From the IMG/VR virus record IMGVR_UViG_3300025769_000607, positions 1 through 28,679 of that record: a DNA stretch of 28,679 nucleotides, one strand, 5' to 3'. Below, one piece after another: positions 22,149-28,679 of this stretch (the first letter of the stretch is position 1; each line of letters starts with the position of its first letter). Under the pieces are notes generated by a model that saw only the letters and a list, made by a program, of their open reading frames with translations, searched no databases and was not told the DNA's origin. The stretch is from a virus. A program made the position numbers and the translations under genes.

Positions 22149-22523
22149 TTACTTTCTGTTAAATTCATCTGCTTCATCTTCTCCATAGTGTCCTAACTCA
22201 TAAAAGCCAGTTAGTTTTAATACGGCTCTACTCATTGCTCTCTTTTCTGCAATTGCAACTGGATAAGAGGCAGTAGTGTTTTGTGGGTTTGCTTCTCCGT
22301 AGGTCTGTATTACCTTGTCGCCATATTGAGCCGTAGCTTTTATGATAACGCTTTTGTGATCTTCTGACACCCTTTCTAAGTTGTAGTCGATTACGATATT
22401 GTTCTTGGCTTGTATTTTGTCAATACCATTTCTTTTTATGATAGTGAAAAATTTGTGCTTAAATACATCGTCTTTAGTTAAGCCGTTCTTTATATACAAC
22501 TCGTTTAGTTTACTTGCATCCAT
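22149..22523 (-). CDS. Possible recombination (single-strand annealing) protein
   Basis: A 124-residue protein with an FTIIKRNGIDKIQ opening, a VIIKATAQYGDKVIQTYGEA strand pair, and a C-terminal helix ASYPVAIAEKRAMSRAVLKLTGF followed by GEDEADEF. The last motif is frequent in phage single-strand annealing or Rad52/ERF-like families that sit near SSB genes, as here. The protein is shorter than most members, so an accessory role is equally possible. It overlaps the upstream gene by 14 nt. I did not confirm the family. Confidence 0.4.
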   Translation of the reverse strand: MDASKLNELYIKNGLTKDDVFKHKFFTIIKRNGIDKIQAKNNIVIDYNLERVSEDHKSVIIKATAQYGDKVIQTYGEANPQNTTASYPVAIAEKRAMSRAVLKLTGFYELGHYGEDEADEFNRK

Positions 22524-22710
22524 AGTTTAGTTTTTTAACGTATTCAAATTCTTGTGTCGTACTATTCAAGGGTGTACGTTTACCCTCTTTCCATTCTTGT
22601 AGGTAACTTGTTTGCTCATTGTAGTGAGCATTAAGTTGCATCTCTAACATACGTTCCCTATCTATCTGTTGATCTCTACGACCTAATAAAAGTTCTTTTA
22701 GTTTTCCCAT
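22510..22710 (-). CDS. Small unknown helical protein, 66 aa
   Basis: A 66-residue protein with an N-terminal LKELLLGRRDQQIDRERMLEMQL helix and a Glu/Lys-rich second part (SYLQEWKEGKRTPLNSTTQEF). It starts 1 nt after the 55-codon gene and overlaps the annealing-like gene by 14 nt, so it belongs to the same early transcript. No motif recognised. Confidence 0.6.
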   Translation of the reverse strand: MGKLKELLLGRRDQQIDRERMLEMQLNAHYNEQTSYLQEWKEGKRTPLNSTTQEFEYVKKLNYGCK

Positions 22711-22711
22711 T

Positions 22712-22879
22712 TTATGCGTTTTTTAATACTATGTTATTTTGCTCTAAAGTAATTATAATCTCTGTTAATAACAAACATTTTTCATGTTTATATTTATCAA
22801 TAGCCTTGCTACGTTCTTCTCTTAGCTTGTCAATTAGCTTTTGATTTTCTTGTACTTGTTCTTTTGTTACTTCTTTCAT
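22712..22879 (-). CDS. First gene of the early unit: 55-residue helical protein
   Basis: Hand translation from ATG 22879 gives 55 residues (MKEVTKEQVQENQKLIDKLR, then charged helix to ...NNIVLKNA) and TAA at 22714-22712. It is almost certainly a coiled-coil helix (Glu/Lys/Gln-rich) and lies just under the size of most gene-calling cut-offs. The promoter-like TATATTTG is 22 nt upstream, and the next gene starts 1 nt after the stop. Function unknown; an early host-takeover protein is conceivable. Confidence 0.6.
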   Translation of the reverse strand: MKEVTKEQVQENQKLIDKLREERSKAIDKYKHEKCLLLTEIIITLEQNNIVLKNA

Positions 22880-22901
22880 TGTTTAGTTATTTTGTTTGAT
22901 A

Positions 22902-22935
22902 CAAATATAAAAAAGTTTTTTAGAATAATAACAAC
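22902..22935 (-). promoter_or_regulatory. Likely early promoter (TATATTTG with upstream TTTG/TTG)
   Basis: A TATATTTG -7 element at 22909-22902 with a T-rich TTTTTGTTG box 22-25 nt upstream. It lies between the terminator of the metallophosphoesterase gene and the first early gene, which is where the early promoter is expected. Confidence 0.6.
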
Positions 22936-22953
22936 AAAAACAAAAAAATAATC

Positions 22954-22983
22954 AAAAAAAAAGCACCTAATTAACTTAGATGC
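22954..22983 (-). terminator. Rho-independent terminator after the metallophosphoesterase gene
   Basis: On the minus strand GCATCTAA pairs with TTAGGTGC (8 bp, one wobble) around a 5-nt loop and is followed by nine T. It marks the end of the head/lysis transcript and separates it from the early promoter about 20 nt downstream. Confidence 0.85.
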
Positions 22984-23005
22984 TTAATTTTCAATGAGTT
23001 AAATA

Positions 23006-24085
23006 TTAAAAAAAGTGTGTTAATCGAGCAACTTGTCCGTTGTCGTAGTCGTGAATAAAGCCCTCTACGGCTTTTGGAGAGCCAGTAAAACCCTTTCGGT
23101 TGTGCCAAGAATCGGCTGCACTTGGACTGCGTAGGTATTCAACTGTAACACCTATAAAATCCTTTGCATCTCTCCACTTGTGTTTTACTTTGTGGTGTAA
23201 ATGATGTAGATACCAATATCTATATTTAGTATCTGCCCAGTCTTGTGGTCTTTCTTGTGCCATTAGTAAAGGTAGGTTATCCATTTTAGCACCATCTCCA
23301 TGCTCAAGACCGATCAAGTTCTTTCCAAACTTATAATACTTACGATGATTTACAGAGGCATCTACATAAACATCTTCTGCCTTTCTAAACCAACTCTTTA
23401 AAGCGTGTGCTAAATGGAATCCACTTTGATAGTCGTGATTACTCATGGAATGCACACAATCTACTGGAGCAATCTGCCTAAGCATCTCTACGCATTTGAC
23501 ATATAATTGTAAAGCTACCTCGTAATGCTCCCACCATTTGCCGTCGCAATCTTGTGGTGTTCCTTTTGTTGTAGTATTATAAACATTGTCAATATGCAAA
23601 ACATCGTTTCCTATGCAGAATAAAACCTTATCAATAGAAAACCCTTTGGCTTTTGAGATAACGCCCTCTATACCCTCCAAAACGCGTGAAACTGCTAAAG
23701 AGATATTATATTCCTCTCCAGTTTCTTTTTCGTTAGCGTATTTACCAATATGTATGTCTGCTGGATTGATAACAAGTAGGTGTTTACCACCCTTGCGCTC
23801 TATCTTTGGGTAGGTAGGTGCGTGTTCGGATATAAACTTACTTACCTTTTTAAGTAGATCGTTATCACTAAACCCTTGCCCCTCTTTTGTTACTACCGAA
23901 AAGCGTAGTTCTCCGTTCATATTCTGCCAATGTTTGACAGAAACAACGTCTTTCTTTTTAATACCTCTTTCCTTTAGATGTAAATCTAAGGCAGTATTAT
24001 CGTTTAAGTTGTCAAGTGATTGCGCCCGATGACGTTTAATAAGTTCTAACTCTTCGGGATTCAGTCTGATTCGATGATTAGGCAT
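23006..24085 (-). CDS. Metallophosphoesterase (calcineurin-like)
   Basis: A 359-residue enzyme with the full metal-binding pattern: ADIHIGK (109-115), GND (159-161), SNHD (215-218), EHGDG (261-265) and HLHHK (295-299). Residues 1-90 are a helical basic extension (MPNHRIRLNPEEL...). The conserved TTTKGTPQD after GND is typical of phage members. It likely cleaves phosphodiesters of nucleic acids or nucleotides; the substrate is unknown. Its ATG lies in a 6-bp inverted repeat (GGCATA...TATGCC) that could hide the start. It is transcribed with the lysis genes and ended by a terminator. Confidence 0.85.
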   Translation of the reverse strand: MPNHRIRLNPEELELIKRHRAQSLDNLNDNTALDLHLKERGIKKKDVVSVKHWQNMNGELRFSVVTKEGQGFSDNDLLKKVSKFISEHAPTYPKIERKGGKHLLVINPADIHIGKYANEKETGEEYNISLAVSRVLEGIEGVISKAKGFSIDKVLFCIGNDVLHIDNVYNTTTKGTPQDCDGKWWEHYEVALQLYVKCVEMLRQIAPVDCVHSMSNHDYQSGFHLAHALKSWFRKAEDVYVDASVNHRKYYKFGKNLIGLEHGDGAKMDNLPLLMAQERPQDWADTKYRYWYLHHLHHKVKHKWRDAKDFIGVTVEYLRSPSAADSWHNRKGFTGSPKAVEGFIHDYDNGQVARLTHFF

Positions 24086-24121
24086 ACTTATTTGTTTTGG
24101 TTATGCCCTCTAATATATAAA

Positions 24122-24337
24122 TTATTTTTCAAAAACAGAGAAGCATAAAGGCAATACAGAAATAAATGCTAACAATAAAGTGTTAATATCTAACCCATTA
24201 GCCTCTATCTGTACTACACAAGCCGTAGCAAGTAAACCCGATACCGTTCTTTTACTGCTCCATTTCCCTTTGGAATCTTTAAACATTTCGGGTATAATTG
24301 CCAAAACACCCTTTGCTATTGTCGGAGATATTGGCAT
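24122..24337 (-). CDS. Small two-span membrane protein (holin-like)
   Basis: A 71-residue protein with a basic cytoplasmic part (KDSKGKWSSKRT), then GLLATACVVQIEANGL and LLLAFISVLPLCFSVF, two likely membrane spans. That is a class II holin-like layout. It starts in a TAATG overlap with the 53-codon gene and belongs to a group of tiny membrane proteins downstream of the endolysin. It may be a holin or an antiholin; which of the small proteins is the true holin cannot be settled here. Confidence 0.6.
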   Translation of the reverse strand: MPISPTIAKGVLAIIPEMFKDSKGKWSSKRTVSGLLATACVVQIEANGLDINTLLLAFISVLPLCFSVFEK

Positions 24338-24498
24338 TAGTTTGTCTTTTTGTCTTTGATAAAGTAGTTTACTAAGTCATCTAAGTAGCCAAACATTTTA
24401 TTGTCTTTCTCTGTTGGCGTTACGTTAGCGATAACCTTAAAGAATGCCATTGCTCCGATCAGCAACTCTGCCCAGTTTGATTTTAAAATCTCAATCAT
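24337..24498 (-). CDS. 53-residue small protein in the lysis cluster
   Basis: ATG at 24498 gives MIEILKSNWAELLIGAMAFF, then a polar part (VTPTEKDNKMFGYLDDLVNYFIKDKKTN). The first half has one short hydrophobic span. TAATG overlap with the next gene and an 8-nt overlap with the previous one support translation. It resembles small proteins beside holins in Bacteroidota phages; role unknown. Confidence 0.6.
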   Translation of the reverse strand: MIEILKSNWAELLIGAMAFFKVIANVTPTEKDNKMFGYLDDLVNYFIKDKKTN

Positions 24499-24628
24499 AA
24501 TAAGTATTTAATTCGATGAATACAAAAGGTAAATATAAACAATGCTGGTAGCCGTTCTCAAACTTTGATGTCCAGATACCAACTAAAATACCGGTATAAG
24601 TACCTAAACTTAACTCCCAACCAGTCAT
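24491..24628 (-). CDS. 45-residue membrane protein after the endolysin
   Basis: ATG at 24628 starts a 45-residue protein (MTGWELSLGTYTGILVGIWT...), with a first hydrophobic span, a polar middle around a Cys, and a second aromatic stretch (LYLPFVFIELNTYY). The start is 1 nt after the endolysin stop and the end overlaps the next gene by 8 nt. A holin-related or spanin-like role is possible. Confidence 0.55.
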   Translation of the reverse strand: MTGWELSLGTYTGILVGIWTSKFENGYQHCLYLPFVFIELNTYYD

Positions 24629-24629
24629 A

Positions 24630-24980
24630 TTAATAAGTCCAAATTACACAATCAGTAAGTTCCTCATCTACGTCAGCGTGTACAAAATTAGATGCTATTC
24701 CTATCCTTGTAAATCCAGCATCCATTAACCCTTGTACGATCTTAAATCTATGGTAACTATTCTCGCAATGTATATCTACTGCGTTACCTCGTAGATGAGA
24801 GGAGTTTTTACTACCCCCTACTTTCTCGTTTGTCAACTTATCTCTGTATGATGATGTTATAAAAAATGGTACATCTGCAATACCTCTCGCTAAATCCAAA
24901 CGCTTTAAAAGTTCTGGATTCATCAAGTCAATGCAGACCTCTCCGTTACATTTAAACTCGTAAGGCTGAAAGTATTTCAT
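24630..24980 (-). CDS. M15-family endolysin (peptidoglycan peptidase)
   Basis: A 116-residue single-domain lysin without signal peptide. It carries the M15 signature: Arg46 in SYRDK, SHLRGNAVD with zinc-binding His62 and Asp69, and a later VHADVD with His101 as third zinc ligand and Asp103 nearby. It should cut peptide bonds in the peptidoglycan stem, probably between L-Ala and D-Glu or the D-Ala-D-Ala bond. Its ATG overlaps the TGA of the preceding holin candidate, and the next small membrane gene overlaps closely, a classic lysis cassette. Confidence 0.9.
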   Translation of the reverse strand: MKYFQPYEFKCNGEVCIDLMNPELLKRLDLARGIADVPFFITSSYRDKLTNEKVGGSKNSSHLRGNAVDIHCENSYHRFKIVQGLMDAGFTRIGIASNFVHADVDEELTDCVIWTY

Positions 24981-25114
24981 TTTACCAATCTTCTTATGTT
25001 ATAAATCAATGCAGTTACTAATACTAAGGTAGTCAATACTGCATCTATATCTGCAAAGGTAACACCCAACGCAGCTACATTGATACTATTTAGTTCTATC
25101 AAGTCGCTTTTCAT
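24977..25114 (-). CDS. 45-residue holin candidate, coupled to the endolysin
   Basis: Hand translation from ATG 25114 gives 45 residues: a short amphipathic opening (MKSDLIELNSINVAALGV), a hydrophobic stretch (VLTTLVLVTALIYNI), and a basic end (RRLVK). That is a single-span holin layout. The TGA (24979-24977) overlaps the endolysin ATG, so the two are co-translated. It is short for a holin but within the range of small single-span ones. The other candidate is the 71-codon gene downstream. Confidence 0.6.
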   Translation of the reverse strand: MKSDLIELNSINVAALGVTFADIDAVLTTLVLVTALIYNIRRLVK

Positions 25115-25178
25115 CTTTCAATTTCTTTAAATATACCTTTAGCTTTTTTATATTATTTTGCTTTGGCTTATATCTCAT
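25086..25178 (-). CDS. Possible 30-residue basic leader ORF overlapping the holin candidate
   Basis: ATG 25178 overlaps the stop of the connector gene as ATGA and opens 30 codons (MRYKPKQNNIKKLKVYLKKL...), ending at TAG inside the holin candidate. It is mostly Lys and may simply be a chance frame; its value could be in delivering ribosomes to the holin start, which sits 64 nt downstream. No start signal other than the overlap was seen. Confidence 0.3.
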   Translation of the reverse strand: MRYKPKQNNIKKLKVYLKKLKDEKRLDRTK

Positions 25179-25681
25179 AGTTTTATACCAGTATAATATG
25201 CGTTTGGTATTGGATTCATGTCAGCACCAGTATTGTTAGAATACTCTGGAAATAAGCTACTATTATGACAAAGGTATTCTACTATTCTTTGTCCGTAGAA
25301 CTCTGCTGAATCTCTTTCTTTTTGTACTAAGTAATCCACATCTTGACGAGTAGCTGCCGTTCCGTTCTCGCTATTCTTTTGTGTGATGCTTCCGTTCTTT
25401 ATTTGGAATGATATAAAAGGCAAAGCCTCTACAAGTGCGTAGTGAATTATAGCGTCTTGTATATAGTCATCAACTAATATCTTATAATTTCCAGTTAAAC
25501 TCGCACCCTCTACTCCAGCAATATCGTCTTGTAATTTATCGTATAGCTTAGTACCTAAAATTATTTGTAGGTGCTTGTCTTGTGCTATCTTTAAAAAAGG
25601 TAACAAGAAAGCCGTATCAACATTGTAGTTGATTGCCGTTGAACTCTTTAATTTATCTTCGTTTACAAATAATACTGCCAT
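25175..25681 (-). CDS. Head-tail connector-like protein (DUF6712-like)
   Basis: A 168-residue helical protein directly after the portal gene, where connectors (adaptors) are found. It opens with AVLFVNEDKLKSSTAINYNVD, then helices (LPFLKIAQDKHLQIILGTKLYDKLQDDI), YKILVDDYIQDAIIHYALVEALPFISF, and an ERDSAEFYGQRIVEYL helix near the end, the pattern of all-alpha connectors in Bacteroidota phages. It starts 1 nt after the portal stop and overlaps the next small ORF. Family name is from memory of pattern. Confidence 0.65.
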   Translation of the reverse strand: MAVLFVNEDKLKSSTAINYNVDTAFLLPFLKIAQDKHLQIILGTKLYDKLQDDIAGVEGASLTGNYKILVDDYIQDAIIHYALVEALPFISFQIKNGSITQKNSENGTAATRQDVDYLVQKERDSAEFYGQRIVEYLCHNSSLFPEYSNNTGADMNPIPNAYYTGIKL

Positions 25682-25682
25682 T

Positions 25683-28079
25683 TTATTTCTTATTTACAAA
25701 TCCTTTATTCGGCATGTCCTTTGGCTTAATAGCTACGTTTCTTGGATTACGAACTCTATAACCTTGTCGGTCTGCCTCATTTGTTGAAACGGTTGGTGCT
25801 AAAGGACTTTTGGTGTCAATCTTAGTTAACGATCTAAACGTCTTTCTTCGCCATTTGTGATGACAACCCCCACCACCTTTGAACTCCCAAATAGAGTAAG
25901 TGTCTGCACCATTTAAACCCCAACCAGCATTTACGGATTTATCTCCCATAGCTATGATGTCCTCTTTACGGTATAGCTTATCAGCTGCTACCATTTTACG
26001 ACAGAACTCTCTGGAGTTCTTGCTTACTTTCTTAGGGTAGTATTCGTACCTTACTTTGTACATATAACCACCAATAGTAGCATCTTGCTCACTCTTAGAG
26101 TTAGGTCTTGCTACTCCAGTAGATGCGAATTTATACGCCTCTAATTCTTCATGTGTTTCAGCATCTACATCTTCGATAACTTCCCACTCGTCAAGATTTA
26201 ATTCTTCGCCTAAATCAATCAGAGCATTTGCGACTATGATGTCGTTCTTCTCATCCTCTTTAGAGTAGTTTTGACAAGAGCATTTTCCACCACTACATTT
26301 CTTCTTTTTGCACTTCTTAAAATCTTCCTCTACTGCTTCTATTTCTTTAACCTTGCGTGATGCCCAGCTAAATCCAGCATCGCCACCCCAAAGTAGCCAA
26401 GCTATCTTTCCAGCACTTGGATAACCCTCATCGCCTCTATTGTAGCCTTGCCCACCTTTGGTAGCCTTTTCGTGTCGGCTAAAGAATGAGTACATTCTCT
26501 TGATAGTTTCAATGCTTAGATTCTTGCCGTTAGATATATCTCTTGCTCTTGCAACTCCGACTTCTGTACCACCTCTGCCGTATTCCTTACGCAGTTTAAG
26601 ACCAAGTTCTGCCTCTTGCATCATTTCATTAGTAGGAGTAGTATCTATGTCGTCAAGAGTTTTAAATGTATTTGACTTTTTCTTTTTAGCATTCTCCTTA
26701 GACAAAGCAATCTTAGAAAGCAACTGCTCTGTACCACCACTAAAGAAACCTCTCGCTACTTCTTCTGGTAATTGTAAGAACTGTACAAGGAATACAATAG
26801 CTTGTGCCTCGTTAAGAATACCCTCTTTTACTTTAGCCACAATATCAATCGCAGAACTAATCTGTGCACCGTTATATGATGCATCTACTTTTTCTATATC
26901 TTCTTCTACAACTTCTGTATCTGGCTCAATACCTACTACATCTTCTTGATCTACTCCAGTTTCTTTTTCAATCTCGTCTGCATCTAATCCGTCTGTATCT
27001 ACAAACTCAATCGGTTGTAGCGTCTTAAAGTATGTATCTAATACAATACCATTAACTGCCAACACCTCATTGATAGCATCCAATATCATATTTTGATATG
27101 GTCGTATAACTGTGTTATCCCATAGTTGAGATGCAGTCTTTATCTCTTCGGCATTGTTACCTAAGCCAGTATTATCTTTAATACCGAATAATATAGGACT
27201 TGTAACTTTATGACCGATGAGTATCTTACGAGTAGCTTCCTCGCTTAAAAACTTATATTGTTCACTTGCTTCTGATATTGGTAGGCTCTCAATAGTTGTA
27301 GCGTTAGTAGTATCATCGTTAAATGATATGAGCCACTTCTTACCTTTTGCACCCTCTAACTTTTGCGTTACCTTTCTCTCGATATGATTCTGCTCATCTT
27401 CGGTAGGTTGCCCATTGTTAAAGTTAATCATCATCGTAGGTGCAAAACCATTCTGTATATTAGTCAAGTGATACGTTCCGATTTCCTCGTCTATCTCTGC
27501 CCATTGTAAAGCACCAGCGTAATCTACTGGACTAAAGTAAAAGTAGCCAGAAGCATAAGGTTTGATAACCATTATTTGAGTTTCCTCTCCCTTTGCACCA
27601 GTAAAAGCCTCTATTCTTCTTGGTGCATATCTTTCTTTTCGATATTGCGACCAGTCATCAGAGTAGTAATAAGCCTTAATTTCGCCCTCTATCGCTTTCT
27701 CTGGTCTAAGGTTTTGCATTGGTATATGCTTTGCCTTTAAAATCTGCGTTCTACCCTTGTTCCAAACTATGTTAAAAGCACCTTGACCTAACAACTTCAA
27801 ATCATGTGCTACTTTTTTAAGGTCATCTGCCCTAAAAATAGTCATCATTTTAGCGTGGTCTAACGGCTTTTTATTGCTATCTGTACAAGATAATCCCTCT
27901 CCGTAGATTTGGTCGCTTACAGATGAGATAATTGCGTTATTTACGGCACTACCGTTATACCTATCAATAAGGTACTCAAAGTAATTGTCGTCATCTCCAT
28001 AAGAAACCCAATCTCTTGTGTTAGATTCCTTTGCTTTTGGAGATTTCTCTGCTGCTAAATTTACTATTCTTAAACTCAT
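25683..28079 (-). CDS. Multidomain portal protein with C-terminal head-protein domains
   Basis: A 798-residue protein in at least three parts. Residues 1-355 are a portal core (WVSYGDDDNYFEYLIDRYNGS; AFNIVWNKGR; TSPILFGIKD; NTVIRPYQNMILDAINEVL), continued by the C-terminal portal helices at 402-446. Residues 487-580 form a conserved domain (GVARARDISNG, GYPSAGKIAWLLWGGD) usually found in phage head-morphogenesis or protease-linked proteins. After a Cys cluster (590-602) comes a MuF/XkdF C-terminal-like domain (640-755) with EFCRKM and CHHKWRRKTF. Such fusions would put head-assembly activity on the portal ring. The gene couples to both neighbours and lies far from the capsid gene. Confidence 0.8.
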   Translation of the reverse strand: MSLRIVNLAAEKSPKAKESNTRDWVSYGDDDNYFEYLIDRYNGSAVNNAIISSVSDQIYGEGLSCTDSNKKPLDHAKMMTIFRADDLKKVAHDLKLLGQGAFNIVWNKGRTQILKAKHIPMQNLRPEKAIEGEIKAYYYSDDWSQYRKERYAPRRIEAFTGAKGEETQIMVIKPYASGYFYFSPVDYAGALQWAEIDEEIGTYHLTNIQNGFAPTMMINFNNGQPTEDEQNHIERKVTQKLEGAKGKKWLISFNDDTTNATTIESLPISEASEQYKFLSEEATRKILIGHKVTSPILFGIKDNTGLGNNAEEIKTASQLWDNTVIRPYQNMILDAINEVLAVNGIVLDTYFKTLQPIEFVDTDGLDADEIEKETGVDQEDVVGIEPDTEVVEEDIEKVDASYNGAQISSAIDIVAKVKEGILNEAQAIVFLVQFLQLPEEVARGFFSGGTEQLLSKIALSKENAKKKKSNTFKTLDDIDTTPTNEMMQEAELGLKLRKEYGRGGTEVGVARARDISNGKNLSIETIKRMYSFFSRHEKATKGGQGYNRGDEGYPSAGKIAWLLWGGDAGFSWASRKVKEIEAVEEDFKKCKKKKCSGGKCSCQNYSKEDEKNDIIVANALIDLGEELNLDEWEVIEDVDAETHEELEAYKFASTGVARPNSKSEQDATIGGYMYKVRYEYYPKKVSKNSREFCRKMVAADKLYRKEDIIAMGDKSVNAGWGLNGADTYSIWEFKGGGGCHHKWRRKTFRSLTKIDTKSPLAPTVSTNEADRQGYRVRNPRNVAIKPKDMPNKGFVNKK

Positions 28080-28492
28080 ATTTTCAGATATACGGAATTA
28101 GTCGGGTTTGCCTCTGCTTGTTTAACGTAAGTAACTTGGCTCTCGCCACCAACCCAAAACTTTCCAGTTTCTCTCTTTGCTACAATAGACGAATCTGTGA
28201 TGTCTATGTTTGACGAACTTGTTTGCTCGTATATTTCGTACTTAAAAAACGATGTTTCTTGATATACTACTCTGTCCTCTGCTTCGTTATCCTCTGCGTA
28301 AAACGTAAAACTAAATTTAGTGTTTCTATCGTTAGCATAGTCTTTTGTTAATACAACTGATCTGCTTACGTTAGTCTGGAGATTCGTAACATTCAGCAGA
28401 AAGTAGTTTGAACTACTCACTACGTCATAATCTAACTGAACATATAATTCAGCAGTGTAATCGGTATCGGATGTTACGCTAAAAATGTACAT
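28076..28492 (-). CDS. Unknown structural-region protein, 138 aa (complete copy)
   Basis: A 138-residue beta-rich protein with alternating polar and hydrophobic strands (AELYVQLDYDVV, YFLLNVTNL, SVVLTKDY, KFSFTFYAE) and a C-terminal KFWVGGESQVTYVKQ. It looks like an Ig-like or jelly-roll fold of a small virion protein. The start overlaps the 115-codon gene as TAATG; the stop overlaps the portal start (ATGA). The 5' 240 nt are repeated at 1-240 with some substitutions. I do not recognise a family. Confidence 0.75.
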   Translation of the reverse strand: MYIFSVTSDTDYTAELYVQLDYDVVSSSNYFLLNVTNLQTNVSRSVVLTKDYANDRNTKFSFTFYAEDNEAEDRVVYQETSFFKYEIYEQTSSSNIDITDSSIVAKRETGKFWVGGESQVTYVKQAEANPTNSVYLKI

Positions 28493-28679
28493 TATTCTCC
28501 AGTATTTTCTTGTACTAAACTAACTGCTTCATTTGACGTAAGTAGTGTATTGTTTGGGTAAGCCAATCCCTCGCCTAATCCAAGCAAGTAAGACACCTCT
28601 CCATTTAACCAACTTGCAGAAAACTCTAATATGTAAAAGTTCTCTCCGTCTTTTTGAAACTCTAATACTCTACCATATT
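28253..28679. repeat. Right copy of the contig terminal redundancy
   Basis: The counterpart of 1-427, co-linear and ungapped, with 15 substitutions. It ends inside the 115-codon gene at the last base of the contig. Because of this repeat, the coding features at both ends are duplicated in this linear representation and should be counted once. Confidence 0.9.
28492..28679 (-). CDS. Small unknown protein, 5'-truncated second copy
   Basis: The 3' part of the gene that is complete at 240-587; the start is beyond the contig edge. In this copy Asn replaces Asp in the TSDEAVSL segment. It is a redundancy artefact, not a duplicated gene. It ends in the TAATG overlap with the following gene. Confidence 0.85.
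   Translation of the reverse strand, partial: YGRVLEFQKDGENFYILEFSASWLNGEVSYLLGLGEGLAYPNNTLLTSNEAVSLVQENTGE

Noticed and set aside
26458-26949. Plus-strand ORF of 163 codons inside the portal gene
   Set aside because: Antisense shadow of a well-supported portal gene; no family-like sequence.
1-28679. Reading the terminal repeats as a transposon's or provirus's direct repeats
   Set aside because: They lie in coding sequence, reach exactly to the contig ends, and there is no transposase or integrase; circular assembly explains them better.
1-28679. CRISPR array, diversity-generating retroelement, integrase or lysogeny module
   Set aside because: No regular spaced repeats, reverse transcriptase, recombinase or repressor-integrase pair was seen on either strand.

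Overview
The window is almost certainly the complete genome of a small tailed phage that infects a member of the Bacteroidota, probably a flavobacterium. It is AT-rich, every gene lies on the minus strand, and most neighbouring genes overlap by 1-14 nt (ATGA or TAATG junctions). The Bacteroidota assignment rests on promoters of the TTTG-N19-TATATTTG type, a DUF3127-like single-strand DNA-binding protein and structural proteins of the kind seen in Bacteroidota siphophages. Bases 1-427 repeat at 28253-28679 with 15 substitutions and no indels. The contig is therefore best read as a circular or circularly permuted molecule of about 28,252 bp, closed across two strain variants. No integrase, lysogeny repressor or partition operon was recognised.

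Transcription runs from high to low coordinates. (A) 22.7-18.1 kb, early/replication: a promoter at ~22.9 kb, small proteins, a possible recombination protein, a Cro/C1-type HTH, a DnaA-C-like protein, an SSB-like protein, a terminator fused to a consensus promoter, a winged-helix initiator-like protein carrying palindromic iterons inside its gene, a solitary DNA methyltransferase and a VRR-NUC nuclease. (B) 18.1-17.4 kb: a hairpin, a tiny membrane peptide, a class II tRNA with an unexpected GUC anticodon, two small genes and a terminator. (C) 17.4-14.2 kb: a basic small protein, a sigma-like factor, a Zn-binding protein, a ParB-like protein, an HNH nuclease and the terminase subunits. (D) 14.2-6.4 kb, tail: a tail-assembly chaperone pair joined by a probable -1 frameshift, tail-completion proteins, two large tail/tip proteins and a tape measure. 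(E) 6.4-0.2 kb, head: XkdF-like protease, acidic scaffold-like protein, major capsid protein, a tube-like protein, then a head-spike base and fibre resembling those of the Rhodobacter gene transfer agent. Terminators follow the capsid and tube genes. (F) Across the contig join, 28.5-23.0 kb: two small unknown proteins, a multidomain portal, a connector, a holin-like protein with an M15 endolysin, more small membrane proteins and a metallophosphoesterase ended by a terminator.

The tape measure, chaperone frameshift and tail-completion proteins point to a siphovirus-like virion. Genome packaging is probably headful, because the large terminase is of the Terminase_3 type and the ends look permuted. 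The gene order is unusual: the portal is separated from the terminase and capsid genes and lies after the spike genes. No gene-free stretch exceeds 300 bases. The longest, 17993-18116 (124 nt), holds only a GC-rich hairpin. Several genes of 26-57 codons were found by hand translation.
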